Part shown: positions 26,941 through 36,010 of the stretch, piece after piece
How positions within the stretch are numbered: position 1 is the first letter of the stretch
Layout: each line of letters starts with the position of its first letter
Source: an uncultured bacterium
GTDB lineage: Bacteria; Verrucomicrobiota; Verrucomicrobiia; CAIQCK01
Reading direction: 5' to 3'
NCBI GenBank assembly: GCA_903870275.1
Contig: CAIQCK010000020.1
Coordinates: forward strand, 1 to 64,000
DNA length: 64,000 bases
The notes under the pieces: generated by a model
Database searches by the model: none
Told to the model about the DNA's origin: nothing
The model's input: only the letters and a program-made list of their open reading frames with translations
Program-made: the position numbers and the translations under genes

Positions 26941-28716
26941 ATGAGCGTGCGACGCGGTCTGTCACAACTTCTTTTCGCCTCCTGTGTCTCGGTCGTTCTC
27001 TCGGCCGCCGCCGACACGCTGCCACGCGGCTCGATCCTGCATCTGGATTTCTCGCGCGGCGCGGAAGGCATGCGGTTGATGCACGGGGCGAAGCACGTCA
27101 CGGGCAGCTTCGGTGGCGCGATCGAGTTCACGGCGCCGCTGCAATACGCCGAGACGGACTTTGCGCGCAAACTCGACGGCGCGCAGGCGGCGACCATCGG
27201 CGGCTGGTTCTACGTGAGGCGGGCGGGCGAGGGCACTTTTCTGCTTCGCGGCCAGCCGCAGGTCGCACCGCTGGGCGAACGGACCTTCCGGCCAGCGGAG
27301 GGCTGGGTGAACTTTTTCCTCGGTGCCGACCCGCACGGCTTCTTCATGGGCTGCCTGAACGGCAACAGCATGATGCCGTTCCCGCTGGTGACGCTCGACG
27401 CGCTGCAGATTGACGCGTGGCACCAGCTCGCGCTTGTGAAAGACGCGCAAGGCGGCCAGAAGTTTTATCACAACGGCATGCTGGTCCATTCCGACGCCGA
27501 CTCGTGTTGGACCGGCAAGGTCTGGCCGTTCCGCGACGCGGCCGACGGCGAGCCGCTGCGCCTCGGGATGCCGCAGGGCGGTCTCGTCGGCGACGCATGG
27601 GTGGCGGCGCGCGAGGTGGGCGCGGAGGAAATCGCCGCCGAATTTGCGGCGAAGAAGGCGCGTTATCGGCCGGCGCTGCCGCCAACGCCGGTGACGATGC
27701 GCGAGATGGACGCGCATCCGGCCACGGGTTTGTGGCGCGTGCCGGTCACGGCGTGGACTTGGCCGCAGGAGCGCAAGCGAATCCTTGCGGAAATGATGAA
27801 AATCCTCGGCCCGTTTCCGGATCACATCGTGCCGCTGGAGCCGCGGGTGCATTCCGAGGAAGATTGCGGCAGTTACCTGCGGCGCAAAATCAGCATCCAA
27901 GTCCAGCCCGGCGATCGGATGCCGGCGTGGTTGCTGGTGCCGAAGCAACTCCACGGTCGCGCGCCGGCGATCATCTGTTTCTACGGCACCACCAGCGGCG
28001 CGGGCAAGGATACCACCGTCGGCCTCTCCGGCCCCGCGCCCGGCACGCCGCCGCGCAAGAACCGCGCGTTTGCGGTGGACATGGCCGAGGCGGGCTTCGT
28101 GGCGCTCGCGCCGGACTATCTGCGCGACGGCGAACGGCTGCCGCCAAGCGGGAAACCTTACGACACGACCGACTTCTACCGGCGTTTTCCGAACTGGTCG
28201 TGCGTCGGCAAGGACGTGTGGGACAACATGCGGGCGGTGGATTACCTGCAATCGCTGCCGTTCGTGGATGGCAAGCACATCGGCATGGTCGGTCATTCCT
28301 ACGGCGGCCACAGCACCCTCTTCGCGACGGCGCTTGAGCCGCGCATCAAGGCGGCGTTCGCGAGCGGGCCGGTCTCCGACTTTCTGCATCACGGCATCCA
28401 CTGGGGTGTGCCGGCCGGTTCGAGCGGCAGTGCGTCGCTGCCCGGCCTGCGGCCTTATGTGCTCGACCACACGTTGCCGCTGCCGGTGACGTTTTACGAA
28501 TTCACCGCGCTCATCGCGCCGCGTCCGCTCGCGGTCTGCCAGGCAGTCGGCGAACGCCGGCCAATGGAGGAGGAGAACCACGCCGCCGTCAGCGAAGTCT
28601 ATCGCGCGTTGGGTGCCGGCGACCGCGTGCAGTATTGGTGGGTGCCCGGCGACCACGATTTTCCGCCGCCCGCGCGCCGCGCCGCAGCGGAGTGGTTTCG
28701 GAAATGGCTTCGTTAG
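26941..28716 (+). CDS. Secreted LamG-like plus alpha/beta-hydrolase (acetyl-xylan-esterase-like)
   Basis: The protein has a signal peptide (GLSQLLFASCVSVVLSAAA). Residues about 30-235 form a concanavalin-like/LamG sandwich (ILHLDFSRGAEGM; ATIGGWFYVRR; WHQLALVKDAQGGQKFYHNG). The hydrolase domain from about 330 has a nucleophile elbow GMVGHSYGGH, an upstream acidic motif ALAPDYLRDGER, and a late ASP/HIS pair (VPGDHDFPPPARR). It probably removes acyl groups from a polysaccharide, with the LamG domain binding glycan. The ATG lies only about 16 bases from a predicted -10 box and has no Shine-Dalgarno, so the mRNA may be nearly leaderless. Confidence 0.82.
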   Translation: MSVRRGLSQLLFASCVSVVLSAAADTLPRGSILHLDFSRGAEGMRLMHGAKHVTGSFGGAIEFTAPLQYAETDFARKLDGAQAATIGGWFYVRRAGEGTFLLRGQPQVAPLGERTFRPAEGWVNFFLGADPHGFFMGCLNGNSMMPFPLVTLDALQIDAWHQLALVKDAQGGQKFYHNGMLVHSDADSCWTGKVWPFRDAADGEPLRLGMPQGGLVGDAWVAAREVGAEEIAAEFAAKKARYRPALPPTPVTMREMDAHPATGLWRVPVTAWTWPQERKRILAEMMKILGPFPDHIVPLEPRVHSEEDCGSYLRRKISIQVQPGDRMPAWLLVPKQLHGRAPAIICFYGTTSGAGKDTTVGLSGPAPGTPPRKNRAFAVDMAEAGFVALAPDYLRDGERLPPSGKPYDTTDFYRRFPNWSCVGKDVWDNMRAVDYLQSLPFVDGKHIGMVGHSYGGHSTLFATALEPRIKAAFASGPVSDFLHHGIHWGVPAGSSGSASLPGLRPYVLDHTLPLPVTFYEFTALIAPRPLAVCQAVGERRPMEEENHAAVSEVYRALGAGDRVQYWWVPGDHDFPPPARRAAAEWFRKWLR

Positions 28717-28743
28717 CGTGCGCCATCCACCGCGACTTTCCTG

Positions 28744-28771
28744 TTGTGTCGAGAACGCGACACGCTACACT
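28744..28771 (+). promoter_or_regulatory. Predicted sigma70-like promoter
   Basis: TTGTGT and TACACT are spaced 16 bases, between the stop of the esterase and the start of the metallo-hydrolase gene at 28856. The -35 region overlaps a small inverted repeat (TGTCG..CGACA). Confidence 0.35.
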
Positions 28772-28855
28772 GATGGGATAGCCAGTGCGTGTTTGCCGTC
28801 AACGCTGCTTCCCGACTGATATGGCTCTCGAAAACCTGCAGAAAGAAACAATCCC

Positions 28856-29710
28856 ATGAAAATCAAAGTCTGGGGATGTCGTGGCTCGATCCCCACACCG
28901 GGACCGTCCACTTTGCGTTACGGCGGCAATACCGCGTGCATGGAGGTCAGAACATCCGAGGGCGCTGTCATGATCGTGGATGCCGGTTCGGGTGTGCGTA
29001 ACCTCGGCAAGTCCCTGTGCCAGGAGAAAAAAATCACCTCTATTCGGTTCTTCTTCACCCATTCACACTGGGATCATCTGGTCGGCTTTCCTTTTTTTAA
29101 GCCGGCCTATTCCAGCGACTATAACATCACCTTCTGTGGCGGACGGCACGCCCAAGCTTCCATCAAACGTTATCTCGCACGCCAAATGGAAGCACCCTAC
29201 TTTCCTGTGGATTTCAGCCTGCTGAAAGCCAGGTTCAACTTTGAATGCGACAACCCCCATTGCGAGCTGCGTGTTTGCCGTTTCGATGGGATGGAGGTTT
29301 CCAGCATGTTACTCAACCATCCCAATGGCGGCTACGGCTACAAATTCACGGAGGCCGGAAGAACCTTCGTCTTCATCCCGGATAACGAATTACGGTTTCA
29401 CCACGAAGGCGGGCCGGGTCGTGCGGAACAGGTGGAGTTTTGCCGCGGCGCAGACCTTTTGTTCCACGATGCCCAATACACCGAAGAGGATTACACGCGC
29501 ACTCGCGGATGGGGACACTCCACTTTCGCGGACGCCGCCGGTCTGGCTGTTGAGGCTGGCGTCAAACGTCTGGGCCTTTTTCACCATGACCCGGACCGCA
29601 CCGACGATGATTTGGATCAACAGGTGGAATATTGCCGGGACCGAATTCGCAAGGCCGGTGAATCCGTCGAGTGTTTTGCCGCCGCCGAAGGCATGACGAT
29701 CGAACTCTAA
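28856..29710 (+). CDS. Metallo-beta-lactamase-fold hydrolase (284 aa)
   Basis: The protein contains the zinc-binding motif THSHWDHL at about residues 69-76, a following histidine (MLLNHPNGG near 153), an acidic ligand (IPDNE) and a final histidine (GLFHHDPDRTDDDL). All are typical of cytoplasmic MBL-fold phosphodiesterase-like proteins related to PhnP and ribonuclease Z. The N-terminus (MKIKVWGCRGSIPTPG) is characteristic of the family. No signal peptide is seen. It probably cleaves a phosphodiester or similar small molecule. The substrate is unknown. It stands alone between two exported proteins. Confidence 0.85.
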   Translation: MKIKVWGCRGSIPTPGPSTLRYGGNTACMEVRTSEGAVMIVDAGSGVRNLGKSLCQEKKITSIRFFFTHSHWDHLVGFPFFKPAYSSDYNITFCGGRHAQASIKRYLARQMEAPYFPVDFSLLKARFNFECDNPHCELRVCRFDGMEVSSMLLNHPNGGYGYKFTEAGRTFVFIPDNELRFHHEGGPGRAEQVEFCRGADLLFHDAQYTEEDYTRTRGWGHSTFADAAGLAVEAGVKRLGLFHHDPDRTDDDLDQQVEYCRDRIRKAGESVECFAAAEGMTIEL

Positions 29711-29731
29711 CCACTTGTTGCGCAAAGCACT

Positions 29732-30862
29732 GTGGCTTCACAAAGCCCATACAATCTTGTCGCCGTCCTTTGCTGGTTGAGGCGCATTGCCTGTCACGGC
29801 TGCTTGATTCTGGCCCTGACGACTGCGCGGGCGGAGAGCGGGTTCGTTCAGTTGACCGGATGGGGCGGCGGGAAACCGGAGGAGATTGTTCCGCAGGCGG
29901 CTGAAGTCGGATTCAACGAGATCATCGTGGTGAACCACGACACGAATTACCTGTGCCGGCTTGTCGAGGTCGGCCGGCAACACGGCATCGGCACCTATTC
30001 CTCCGTTTTTCTGAGCGACGTCAAAGACTGGCAGAAACGCCGGGCCGGCATCGCGCCACCGCTACAGGAGATGAACCAGGAGGAGAACGCCGCGCTCGCG
30101 CGCATCGAGGCGGACAAAACCAGGGGCAAGTCGCGCTATCAGTATGGCGGCGAACCAATCCAACCGGTCGAAGTCCTCACCTCGCCGATGCTCTGTTTCC
30201 ACGCGCCGGAGGTGCTGGCGTTTTTCAAGGAGCAGGTCCGGGACATCCTCTCGGTGCCGGGCATCAAAGGGGTTGTATTCGACTTCTTCGGCTACCGCAA
30301 CTACCGCTGTTGCCGGTGCGCGCGCTCGATGGCGGCGTTTGAGGCGTGGCAACGGCAGCACCCGGCCCTCTCCCGCGAAAAGGCGCTGGATCAGTTCTCG
30401 CTGGAGACGCTGGTGGAATTCACCAACACGCTTGCCCGCTACGCGCGGTCCATCCGGCCCGCCGCGAAAGTCCAGTGCCACGTCTATCCCGTGTTCCTGC
30501 CCGAACCGCTCTACGGCAACCGCCTCGATGTGGACTACTGCGGCCAGACGGCGGCGTGGTATTTCGAGCCGCTTTGGAGCATGGAGAAGATTCGCGATTA
30601 CACCCGCGTCATTTTCGGGCAGGAAAAGAAATACTTTGCGCGCGCGGAAGGCGTCGCGCTCGTCGGCGTGTATAACCGCCCGGAGCTTTATCCCGTCAAA
30701 GGCCCGGAACGGCTTGCGCAGGAACTGCAGGCCATCCTCGACGGCGGCGGCGACCGCGTGCAGGTCTGTTCGTTCAACGACGTGCTCAAAGACCCGCCCA
30801 CGCGTGAAGTGTTCAAACGGTTCTTCAAAAAGCTTCGCCCGTCGCCTGAAGAACGGCGGTAG
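29732..30862 (+). CDS. Exported TIM-barrel-like protein of unknown function (376 aa)
   Basis: The start is uncertain. A GTG at 29732 or a TTG at 29777 both give a signal peptide (RRIACHGCLILALTTARA). The mature part reads like a TIM barrel related to putative glycoside hydrolases. Strand-like repeats end in charged residues (FNEIIVVNHD; IKGVVFDFFGYRNYRCC; AKVQCHVYPVF; VALVGVY; RVQVCSFND). The Cys pair YRCCRCARS may bind a metal or be structural. A catalytic pair cannot be fixed by eye. It begins 21 bases after the MBL gene and may be co-transcribed with it. Confidence 0.6.
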   Translation: MASQSPYNLVAVLCWLRRIACHGCLILALTTARAESGFVQLTGWGGGKPEEIVPQAAEVGFNEIIVVNHDTNYLCRLVEVGRQHGIGTYSSVFLSDVKDWQKRRAGIAPPLQEMNQEENAALARIEADKTRGKSRYQYGGEPIQPVEVLTSPMLCFHAPEVLAFFKEQVRDILSVPGIKGVVFDFFGYRNYRCCRCARSMAAFEAWQRQHPALSREKALDQFSLETLVEFTNTLARYARSIRPAAKVQCHVYPVFLPEPLYGNRLDVDYCGQTAAWYFEPLWSMEKIRDYTRVIFGQEKKYFARAEGVALVGVYNRPELYPVKGPERLAQELQAILDGGGDRVQVCSFNDVLKDPPTREVFKRFFKKLRPSPEERR

Positions 30863-30892
30863 AGTGACGGTCAAAAACAGGTCTGAAAACAT

Positions 30893-30921
30893 TTGCTCCC
30901 CGCAACGCGCGAGCCTATCCT
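30893..30921 (+). promoter_or_regulatory. Predicted promoter sharing 26895-26924 sequence
   Basis: TTGCTC and TATCCT are spaced 17 bases, 19 bases before the ATG at 30941. The flanks (AAAACATTTGCTCCC; GCCTATCCTGCGC) repeat those before the hydrolase at 26941. Confidence 0.5.
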
Positions 30922-30940
30922 GCGCGCACTTCCAACGACC

Positions 30941-32158
30941 ATGAGCGCCAAACTCGCAATCCAAAATCCAAAATCCAAAATTCAAAATTCCCTCAACGTT
31001 CTCGTCGTCGGTGGCGGCATGATTTCCGCCGAGGTGATTTTGCCGACGGTGTTCCAAGCCCGCCGCACCGGATTGGTCGGCGACGTCAACGTTGCGTCGC
31101 GCCGGGCGCAGACGGTCCTCGACCTGCGGAAAATATTTCCGGCGGAAGAATTTACCGGCTGGCCTGAGGACAAGGACCCGCAGGCGTCGCATCCCGACGG
31201 CTACAAGGAAGCGATCCGGAAGTTGAAGCAGCCGGGTTGCGTCATCGTCGCCACGCCGGACCATCTGCACACGCCGGTGATCCTCGACGCGCTGGCGGCG
31301 GGTTTTGACGTGGTGGTGCAAAAGCCCCTTTGTTTGCGCGTTGCCGAGGCGCACCGGATCGCCGTCGCTGCCGCGAAGGCGAACCGCTACGTCTACACCG
31401 ACTATCACAAGCGCCACGACAAGGCCGTGCGCGCCGCCAAATACAAATACTCCACCGGCGAACTCGGCGAGGCGCTCTGCGGCCACGCATGGATCGAGGA
31501 GCGCCGCGAGATGCCGCTGAAGGTGTTCGCGCGCTGGGCCGGGGCGAGCAGCAGCTTCGAATACATTGGCTGCCATTACGTGGACGCGTTCCATTATATC
31601 ACCGGCCTGAAGCCGAGGCGCGTCGCGGCGTTCCGGCAACACAAGCTGCTCAAGCAACTCGGCCACGCCGCCTGGGACGCCGTGCAAGCCGTCGTCGAGT
31701 GGGAAAACGACGCGGCGTTCTACGTGCAAACGTCGTGGGTGTTGCCCGACTCGAATCCGAACCTCACCAACCAGGGATTCCAACTCACCTGCACGCAGGG
31801 GGAGTATCGCGCCGACAATGCCGACCGCAATTCCAACTTTGTCACGCAGAGCGGCGGCGTGCAGCGGTTCAACCCGCATTTCTTCAAGCCCTACAACGAC
31901 TGGGAAGACCCGGCGAAGACCGAGTGGGTTGGCTATGGCGGCGACAGCATTCTGCAACCACTGCACGACATCACCCGCCTCAACGCCGTCAGCGCCGCCG
32001 GGCGCCGCCAGTTGATCGCGCTGTTCGAAAAGACACGGCCGTTGCCGCAGCAGGCGCTCATCGGCACCGCCGTCAACGAAGCCGTGCGGCTCAGCATTGC
32101 GCACGGCTCGCGCTTTGTCGTCCTCGGCCGGCAGATGCGGCCGGAGTTGGAGGCGTAG
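30941..32158 (+). CDS. Cytoplasmic Gfo/Idh/MocA-family oxidoreductase (405 aa)
   Basis: Unlike the six exported relatives in the window it has no signal peptide. The Rossmann motif is NVLVVGGGMISAE, the cofactor-side motif VVVQKPLCLRV has Gln instead of Glu (QKP), and the substrate helix is YIGCHYVDAFHYITG. The first 20 residues (AIQNPKSKIQNS) are encoded by a short intergenic-type repeat, so the N-terminus was extended by repeat insertion or the true start is further in. It probably acts on a sugar derivative taken up by the cell. The promoter lies just upstream, so the mRNA leader would be about 13 bases. Confidence 0.82.
   Translation: MSAKLAIQNPKSKIQNSLNVLVVGGGMISAEVILPTVFQARRTGLVGDVNVASRRAQTVLDLRKIFPAEEFTGWPEDKDPQASHPDGYKEAIRKLKQPGCVIVATPDHLHTPVILDALAAGFDVVVQKPLCLRVAEAHRIAVAAAKANRYVYTDYHKRHDKAVRAAKYKYSTGELGEALCGHAWIEERREMPLKVFARWAGASSSFEYIGCHYVDAFHYITGLKPRRVAAFRQHKLLKQLGHAAWDAVQAVVEWENDAAFYVQTSWVLPDSNPNLTNQGFQLTCTQGEYRADNADRNSNFVTQSGGVQRFNPHFFKPYNDWEDPAKTEWVGYGGDSILQPLHDITRLNAVSAAGRRQLIALFEKTRPLPQQALIGTAVNEAVRLSIAHGSRFVVLGRQMRPELEA
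30957..30994 (+). repeat. Short tandem-like repeat ATCCAAA/ATTCAAA inside the CDS start
   Basis: Five units of A(T/A)(C/T)CAAAA-type sequence (ATCCAAAATCCAAAATCC) run from 30958 to 30991. The same type of heptameric repeat is known from intergenic DNA in cyanobacteria and PVC genomes. Here it lies within the first 20 codons of the oxidoreductase gene. Confidence 0.6.
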
Positions 32159-32170
32159 CGAAACCGGCGG

Positions 32171-32518
32171 TCAGCCCGGCGGCGGGACGAGCGCGTCTGT
32201 TTTCCGGGCCATGATGAAATCGTTCCGGTGCAGCCCGCCAATCTTGTGCGTCCACCACGCGACCGTGACCCTGCCCCACTCGGTCAACAGCGCCGGATGA
32301 TGGCCCGCGGCTTCGGCAAGCGCGCCCACCCGGTTGGTGAAGGCGAGCGCGCCGGCGAAGTTGACGAACGTGAAAACGCGTTCGAGCCGCCGGACGCCGT
32401 CGCGCTCCACGATCTGCCAGCCGGGAATCTGCGGACACATCGCGGCGATTTCCGCGTCGGTCACGACCGGCTCGCCTTTGCGGCAGGCGGTGCATGTCAT
32501 TTGTTCCAGTTTTTCCAT
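32171..32518 (-). CDS. phhB: Pterin-4a-carbinolamine dehydratase
   Basis: This is a 115-residue protein with AAAGGAG 9 bases before its ATG at 32518. The PCD signature is clear: a helix ending in [11 protein letters not shown], with the two catalytic histidines, then a strand ([21 protein letters not shown]) whose conserved W and Asp are present. It dehydrates 4a-hydroxytetrahydrobiopterin to recycle the pterin cofactor of aromatic amino-acid hydroxylases, and in some bacteria it also serves folate-pathway roles. An N-terminal Cys pair (CTACRKG) is common in this bacterial subgroup. It is convergent with the oxidoreductase gene, 12 bases apart. Confidence 0.93.
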   Translation of the reverse strand: MEKLEQMTCTACRKGEPVVTDAEIAAMCPQIPGWQIVERDGVRRLERVFTFVNFAGALAFTNRVGALAEAAGHHPALLTEWGRVTVAWWTHKIGGLHRNDFIMARKTDALVPPPG

Positions 32519-32578
32519 GAACGGGCTCCTTTCGCAGCCACGGCATAAGTTACTCCTTCTTTTGGCCGCGCAAGCGTA

Positions 32579-32607
32579 TTGACGCGCGACGGCGAAAGCG
32601 GCACACT
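32579..32607 (+). promoter_or_regulatory. Predicted sigma70-like promoter for the response regulator gene
   Basis: TTGACG and CACACT are spaced 17 bases, about 85 bases upstream of the ATG at 32692. Between the divergent phhB and response-regulator genes. Confidence 0.4.
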
Positions 32608-32691
32608 GCGGTTTTGAATTGGTCTTGGTTCTTCCCGGAAGAGGCACAGACCCGAGCGGCTGATTCGCGTTTACAGGAATAGAGGAAATTT

Positions 32692-33141
32692 ATGGTGAGT
32701 CCAAACCCGATTGGCCAACCGATCGAGATTCTGCTGATCGAAGACAACCCCGGCGACGTGCGGCTGACCTTGGCCACGTTTCGCGCCGGCGGCGTACGCA
32801 ATAGAATCCACGTGTCGAGCGACGGCGAGGACGCGATGGCTTACCTGCGCCGCGAGGGCAAATACGCCGGCGCGGCGATGCCGGACCTGATCCTTCTGGA
32901 TCTGAACCTGCCGAGGAAGAGCGGTCGCGAAGTGCTCGCGGAAATCAAAGCCGATCCCCAATTGCTCCACATCCCCGTCGTGGTGCTCACCTTCTCGCAA
33001 GCGGAGACCGACATTTTGCAGACCTACGATTTGCACGCCCATAGTTATCTCACCAAGCCGTTGTTGCTGGACCAGGTGATGAAAACCATCCAGTCCATCG
33101 AGCAATTTGGACTGGTGATCGTCAAGCAGCCGGCGACCTGA
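32692..33141 (+). CDS. Rcp1-like stand-alone response regulator receiver
   Basis: This is a 149-residue single receiver domain with GAGGAAA before the ATG. Acidic residues sit in [12 protein letters not shown], the phospho-acceptor Asp in [13 protein letters not shown] (about residue 67), the conserved Thr in [10 protein letters not shown] and the Lys in [11 protein letters not shown]. The PGDVRLT and [13 protein letters not shown] wording is typical of the Rcp1/CheY-like receivers that pair with bacteriophytochrome or other GAF-containing kinases. It has no output domain, so it signals by protein contact. No kinase is adjacent. The GAF-GAF kinase at 39069 is the nearest candidate partner. 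Confidence 0.93.
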   Translation: MVSPNPIGQPIEILLIEDNPGDVRLTLATFRAGGVRNRIHVSSDGEDAMAYLRREGKYAGAAMPDLILLDLNLPRKSGREVLAEIKADPQLLHIPVVVLTFSQAETDILQTYDLHAHSYLTKPLLLDQVMKTIQSIEQFGLVIVKQPAT

Positions 33142-33204
33142 GGCGCGCGGACGCGACGGCTCCAACGACGACCGGCATCCGAAGCTAGCAAACCATTGGT
33201 TTTC

Positions 33205-35946
33205 ATGAACTGGCAGGGAGATTGGATTTGGACCAGCGGCGAAACGACGCCGCACAACGCCTACGCGCATTTTCGCCGCGAGGTGAACCTGGCACACGTG
33301 CCAGCAAAAGCCCTCGCGCGGCTCACGGCCGACTCGCGCTATATTTTCTGGGTCAACGGCCGCCTCGTCTGCCGCGGCCCGTCGCGGTGCGATCCGCGCT
33401 GGCAAAGCTGCGACGAAGTGGACATCACGCCGTTCCTGCATGAAGGCCGGAACGCGCTGGCCGTGCTGGTCCACCATTACGGCGAGAGCACGTTCAGCTA
33501 CATCCTTGGCCGCGCCGGATTCCTGTTCGAATGCAGCGCGCTGAATGTCTGGAGCAATCCAGCGTGGAAGACGCTCGAAAGCACGGCGTGGTTCCGCGAC
33601 CTGTCGCGGATGCGCGTTCAACTGGATTACCCGGAGGTGTTCGACGCGCGGCGCGATCCGGTCGGCTGGACCGAACCGGATTTCAACGACGCCAAGTGGC
33701 CGCCGGCGACGGTCATCGGCAAACCGCCGTGCGCGCCGTGGTTCAACCTCGAAAGCCGCGAGATTCCGTTGCTGCGCGAAACGGAAACCGGAGGCGCAAA
33801 AGTCATCGCGTCGGGCGAAACCGAGCCGCTGCATCCGGTCGAGGTGCTCGACCTGCAAAGGTTCTTCCTGACCGACCACCTCATATCGAGCTGGCAGGTC
33901 GCCTATGCCTGCACGTGCATCCGCAGTGACGAGCCCAAAACCATCGAGATGGAACTGATCACCGCGCAGGCGCTCAAGCTCTGGGTCAACGGCGAGTTGA
34001 TCGTGCCGGCGTTGGCGGACAACCGCCTGAGAGTGGAGGCGCCGCTCCGCCCCGGCTGGAACTGGCTGGTGATGAAACTACTGCAAGGCCGGCATCACTG
34101 GAAAGCCATCGTGCGATTTGTCGGCGCGGCCGACAAGCTGCCGCGCGCGTGGCAGCCGCCGGAGCCTGGCGCGCCGGCATTGCCCGGTTGGGCCATCAGC
34201 GGCCCCTACGCGCTCGCCGGCGTGCACGATCCGCAGACGGCGCTCGATACGCCGTTGCCGCCGGAGACGAACGACAACGACTCCGAGTTGAAGGCTTGGC
34301 AGCGGCTCGCCGACACGCGCGGACAAGGCCCGTTCGGCGGCGGCAGCGAGCGCGCCGTGGCGCTGCTGATGGACTTCACCCAGCACGGTCCCGGTTTACA
34401 ACTCCACGAAAACTTTCCGGCCGCGATCGGCGACGGCCAGTTTGTGCTCGTGGATTTCGGCCGCGAGGTTGCCGGCTGCCCGCGGCTGCGCCTGCGGGCG
34501 CCCGCCGGCGCGATTCTCGACATCGGCTACGGCGAACGGCTTTTCGACGGTGTGTTGCGCCCAAACCGCCAGGAACTCGCCTACGCCGACCGCCTCGTGA
34601 CGCGCGGCGGCCCGCAAACCTGGGAGCCGTTCGAGAAGCGGGCGTTCCGTTACCTGCAAGTGGATTGCCGCCACGCGAGCGACACCGTTCACCTCGACCA
34701 ACTCACCGTCGGCTCGTCCGCCTACCCCGTGGAGGCGCGCGGCAGCTTCGAATGCAGCGATCCGTTGCTGAACCGCATCTGGCAAACCGGCGCGGACACC
34801 GTGCGGCTCAACATGGAGGACGCCTACACCGACTCGCCGTGGCGCGAACGCGCCATGTGGTGGGGCGATGCCCGGATTCAGTTCCTCGTCAACACGGTCG
34901 CATTCGGCGACGCGGCGTTGATGCGGCGCGGGCTGCGGCTCATCGGCCAGTCGCAGGACGAGGAAGGCGGCGTGAGCGGCGTTTATCCAACCACGTTCCC
35001 CGACCGCCATCTGCCGGGCTTCACGCTGCTGTGGATTCATTCGCTTTGGGATTACTACTGGAACACCGGCGACACCGATCTCGTGCGCGAGCTTTATCCC
35101 AAAGTGCAGAACGCGCTGAAATGGTTCGCGCGGTACGTCTCGCCGAACAAACTGCTCGCCGGCACGCCCGGCTGGATATTCATGGACTGGGCGCCGCTGG
35201 ACCAGCGCGGCGAGGTGGCCGCGCTCAACGCCCTTTACACCCGCGCGCTGGAGGTGGCCGGCTTGCTTTCCGAAATCGTCAACGCCCGGCCGCTGGCGAT
35301 CCGCTACCGCGCCCTGGCGCGCGAAGTGCGGGCGGCGTTTCACCGCCAGTTCTGGAACGCTGGCCGCAACGCCTACGTGGATTGCCGCGTCGGCGTCGAA
35401 CCCAGCGCCGTCGTCAGCCAGCAAACCAACTCGCTCGCGGTGCTGCTGGACATCGCGCCGTCGCAATACCGGCATGCGGTGCTCGAAACGATTTGCGGCG
35501 CGAACACCACGTCCGATCCCGACGGTGTCGTCGCGTGTGGCTCGCCGTATGCCTCGTTCTACCTGCTCGGCGCGCTGCACCGGGCCGGCGCGCACGCGTT
35601 TGCGCTCGATTACATCCGCGCCCGCTGGAAGCGCATGTTGGACGCCGGCGCCACAACATGGTGGGAACTGTGGAACCCCGACGGAAGCTGGTGCCACGGC
35701 TGGTCCGCCGGGCCAACCTATCTGCTCACGACGCACATCCTCGGCGTGCAACCGACCGCGCCCGGCTGGCGCTCGTTCGAGGTGCGGCCGCAGCCATGCG
35801 GCTTGGAGTGGGCGCAAGGCACCGTCCCGACGCCACTCGGCGACATCGCCGTCGAGTGGCGCGTGGAGGACGGCCGCTGCAAGACCACGGTCCGCGCCCC
35901 GGTCGGTGCGAAGTATCGTGTCATCGAACCGGAGCCAGTGGCCTAG
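33205..35946 (+). CDS. GH78-type alpha-L-rhamnosidase (913 aa)
   Basis: The ATG at 33205 is preferred over a TTG three codons earlier. Beta-sandwich N-terminal domains (AYAHFRREVNLAH; IFWVNGRLVCRGPSR) are followed from about residue 510 by an (alpha/alpha)6 catalytic barrel. Its motif TDSPWRERAMWWGDARIQ holds the spaced Asp, Glu and Asp of GH78, and ATTWWELWNPDG carries a late catalytic-side Glu. A C-terminal beta sandwich follows. No signal peptide is seen, so the enzyme is probably cytoplasmic and acts on imported rhamnosides. It stands alone 63 bases after the response regulator. Confidence 0.82.
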   Translation: MNWQGDWIWTSGETTPHNAYAHFRREVNLAHVPAKALARLTADSRYIFWVNGRLVCRGPSRCDPRWQSCDEVDITPFLHEGRNALAVLVHHYGESTFSYILGRAGFLFECSALNVWSNPAWKTLESTAWFRDLSRMRVQLDYPEVFDARRDPVGWTEPDFNDAKWPPATVIGKPPCAPWFNLESREIPLLRETETGGAKVIASGETEPLHPVEVLDLQRFFLTDHLISSWQVAYACTCIRSDEPKTIEMELITAQALKLWVNGELIVPALADNRLRVEAPLRPGWNWLVMKLLQGRHHWKAIVRFVGAADKLPRAWQPPEPGAPALPGWAISGPYALAGVHDPQTALDTPLPPETNDNDSELKAWQRLADTRGQGPFGGGSERAVALLMDFTQHGPGLQLHENFPAAIGDGQFVLVDFGREVAGCPRLRLRAPAGAILDIGYGERLFDGVLRPNRQELAYADRLVTRGGPQTWEPFEKRAFRYLQVDCRHASDTVHLDQLTVGSSAYPVEARGSFECSDPLLNRIWQTGADTVRLNMEDAYTDSPWRERAMWWGDARIQFLVNTVAFGDAALMRRGLRLIGQSQDEEGGVSGVYPTTFPDRHLPGFTLLWIHSLWDYYWNTGDTDLVRELYPKVQNALKWFARYVSPNKLLAGTPGWIFMDWAPLDQRGEVAALNALYTRALEVAGLLSEIVNARPLAIRYRALAREVRAAFHRQFWNAGRNAYVDCRVGVEPSAVVSQQTNSLAVLLDIAPSQYRHAVLETICGANTTSDPDGVVACGSPYASFYLLGALHRAGAHAFALDYIRARWKRMLDAGATTWWELWNPDGSWCHGWSAGPTYLLTTHILGVQPTAPGWRSFEVRPQPCGLEWAQGTVPTPLGDIAVEWRVEDGRCKTTVRAPVGAKYRVIEPEPVA

Positions 35947-35974
35947 GCGGCCGGCGCGGCAACCGGCGGGGACA

Positions 35975-36004
35975 TTGAATGCGGGGCGATTTCCGTGGTA
36001 AGGT
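35975..36004 (+). promoter_or_regulatory. Predicted promoter, almost no leader before the DJ-1 gene
   Basis: TTGAAT and TAAGGT are spaced 18 bases, and the ATG at 36011 lies 6 bases after the -10 box, so transcription would begin at or next to the start codon. Consistent with leaderless mRNA. Confidence 0.4.
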
Positions 36005-36010
36005 CAGGCC

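Noticed and set aside
30062..32104. A 680-codon minus-strand frame over two plus-strand genes
   Set aside because: It opposes the TIM-barrel and oxidoreductase genes and shows no motif. Shadow.
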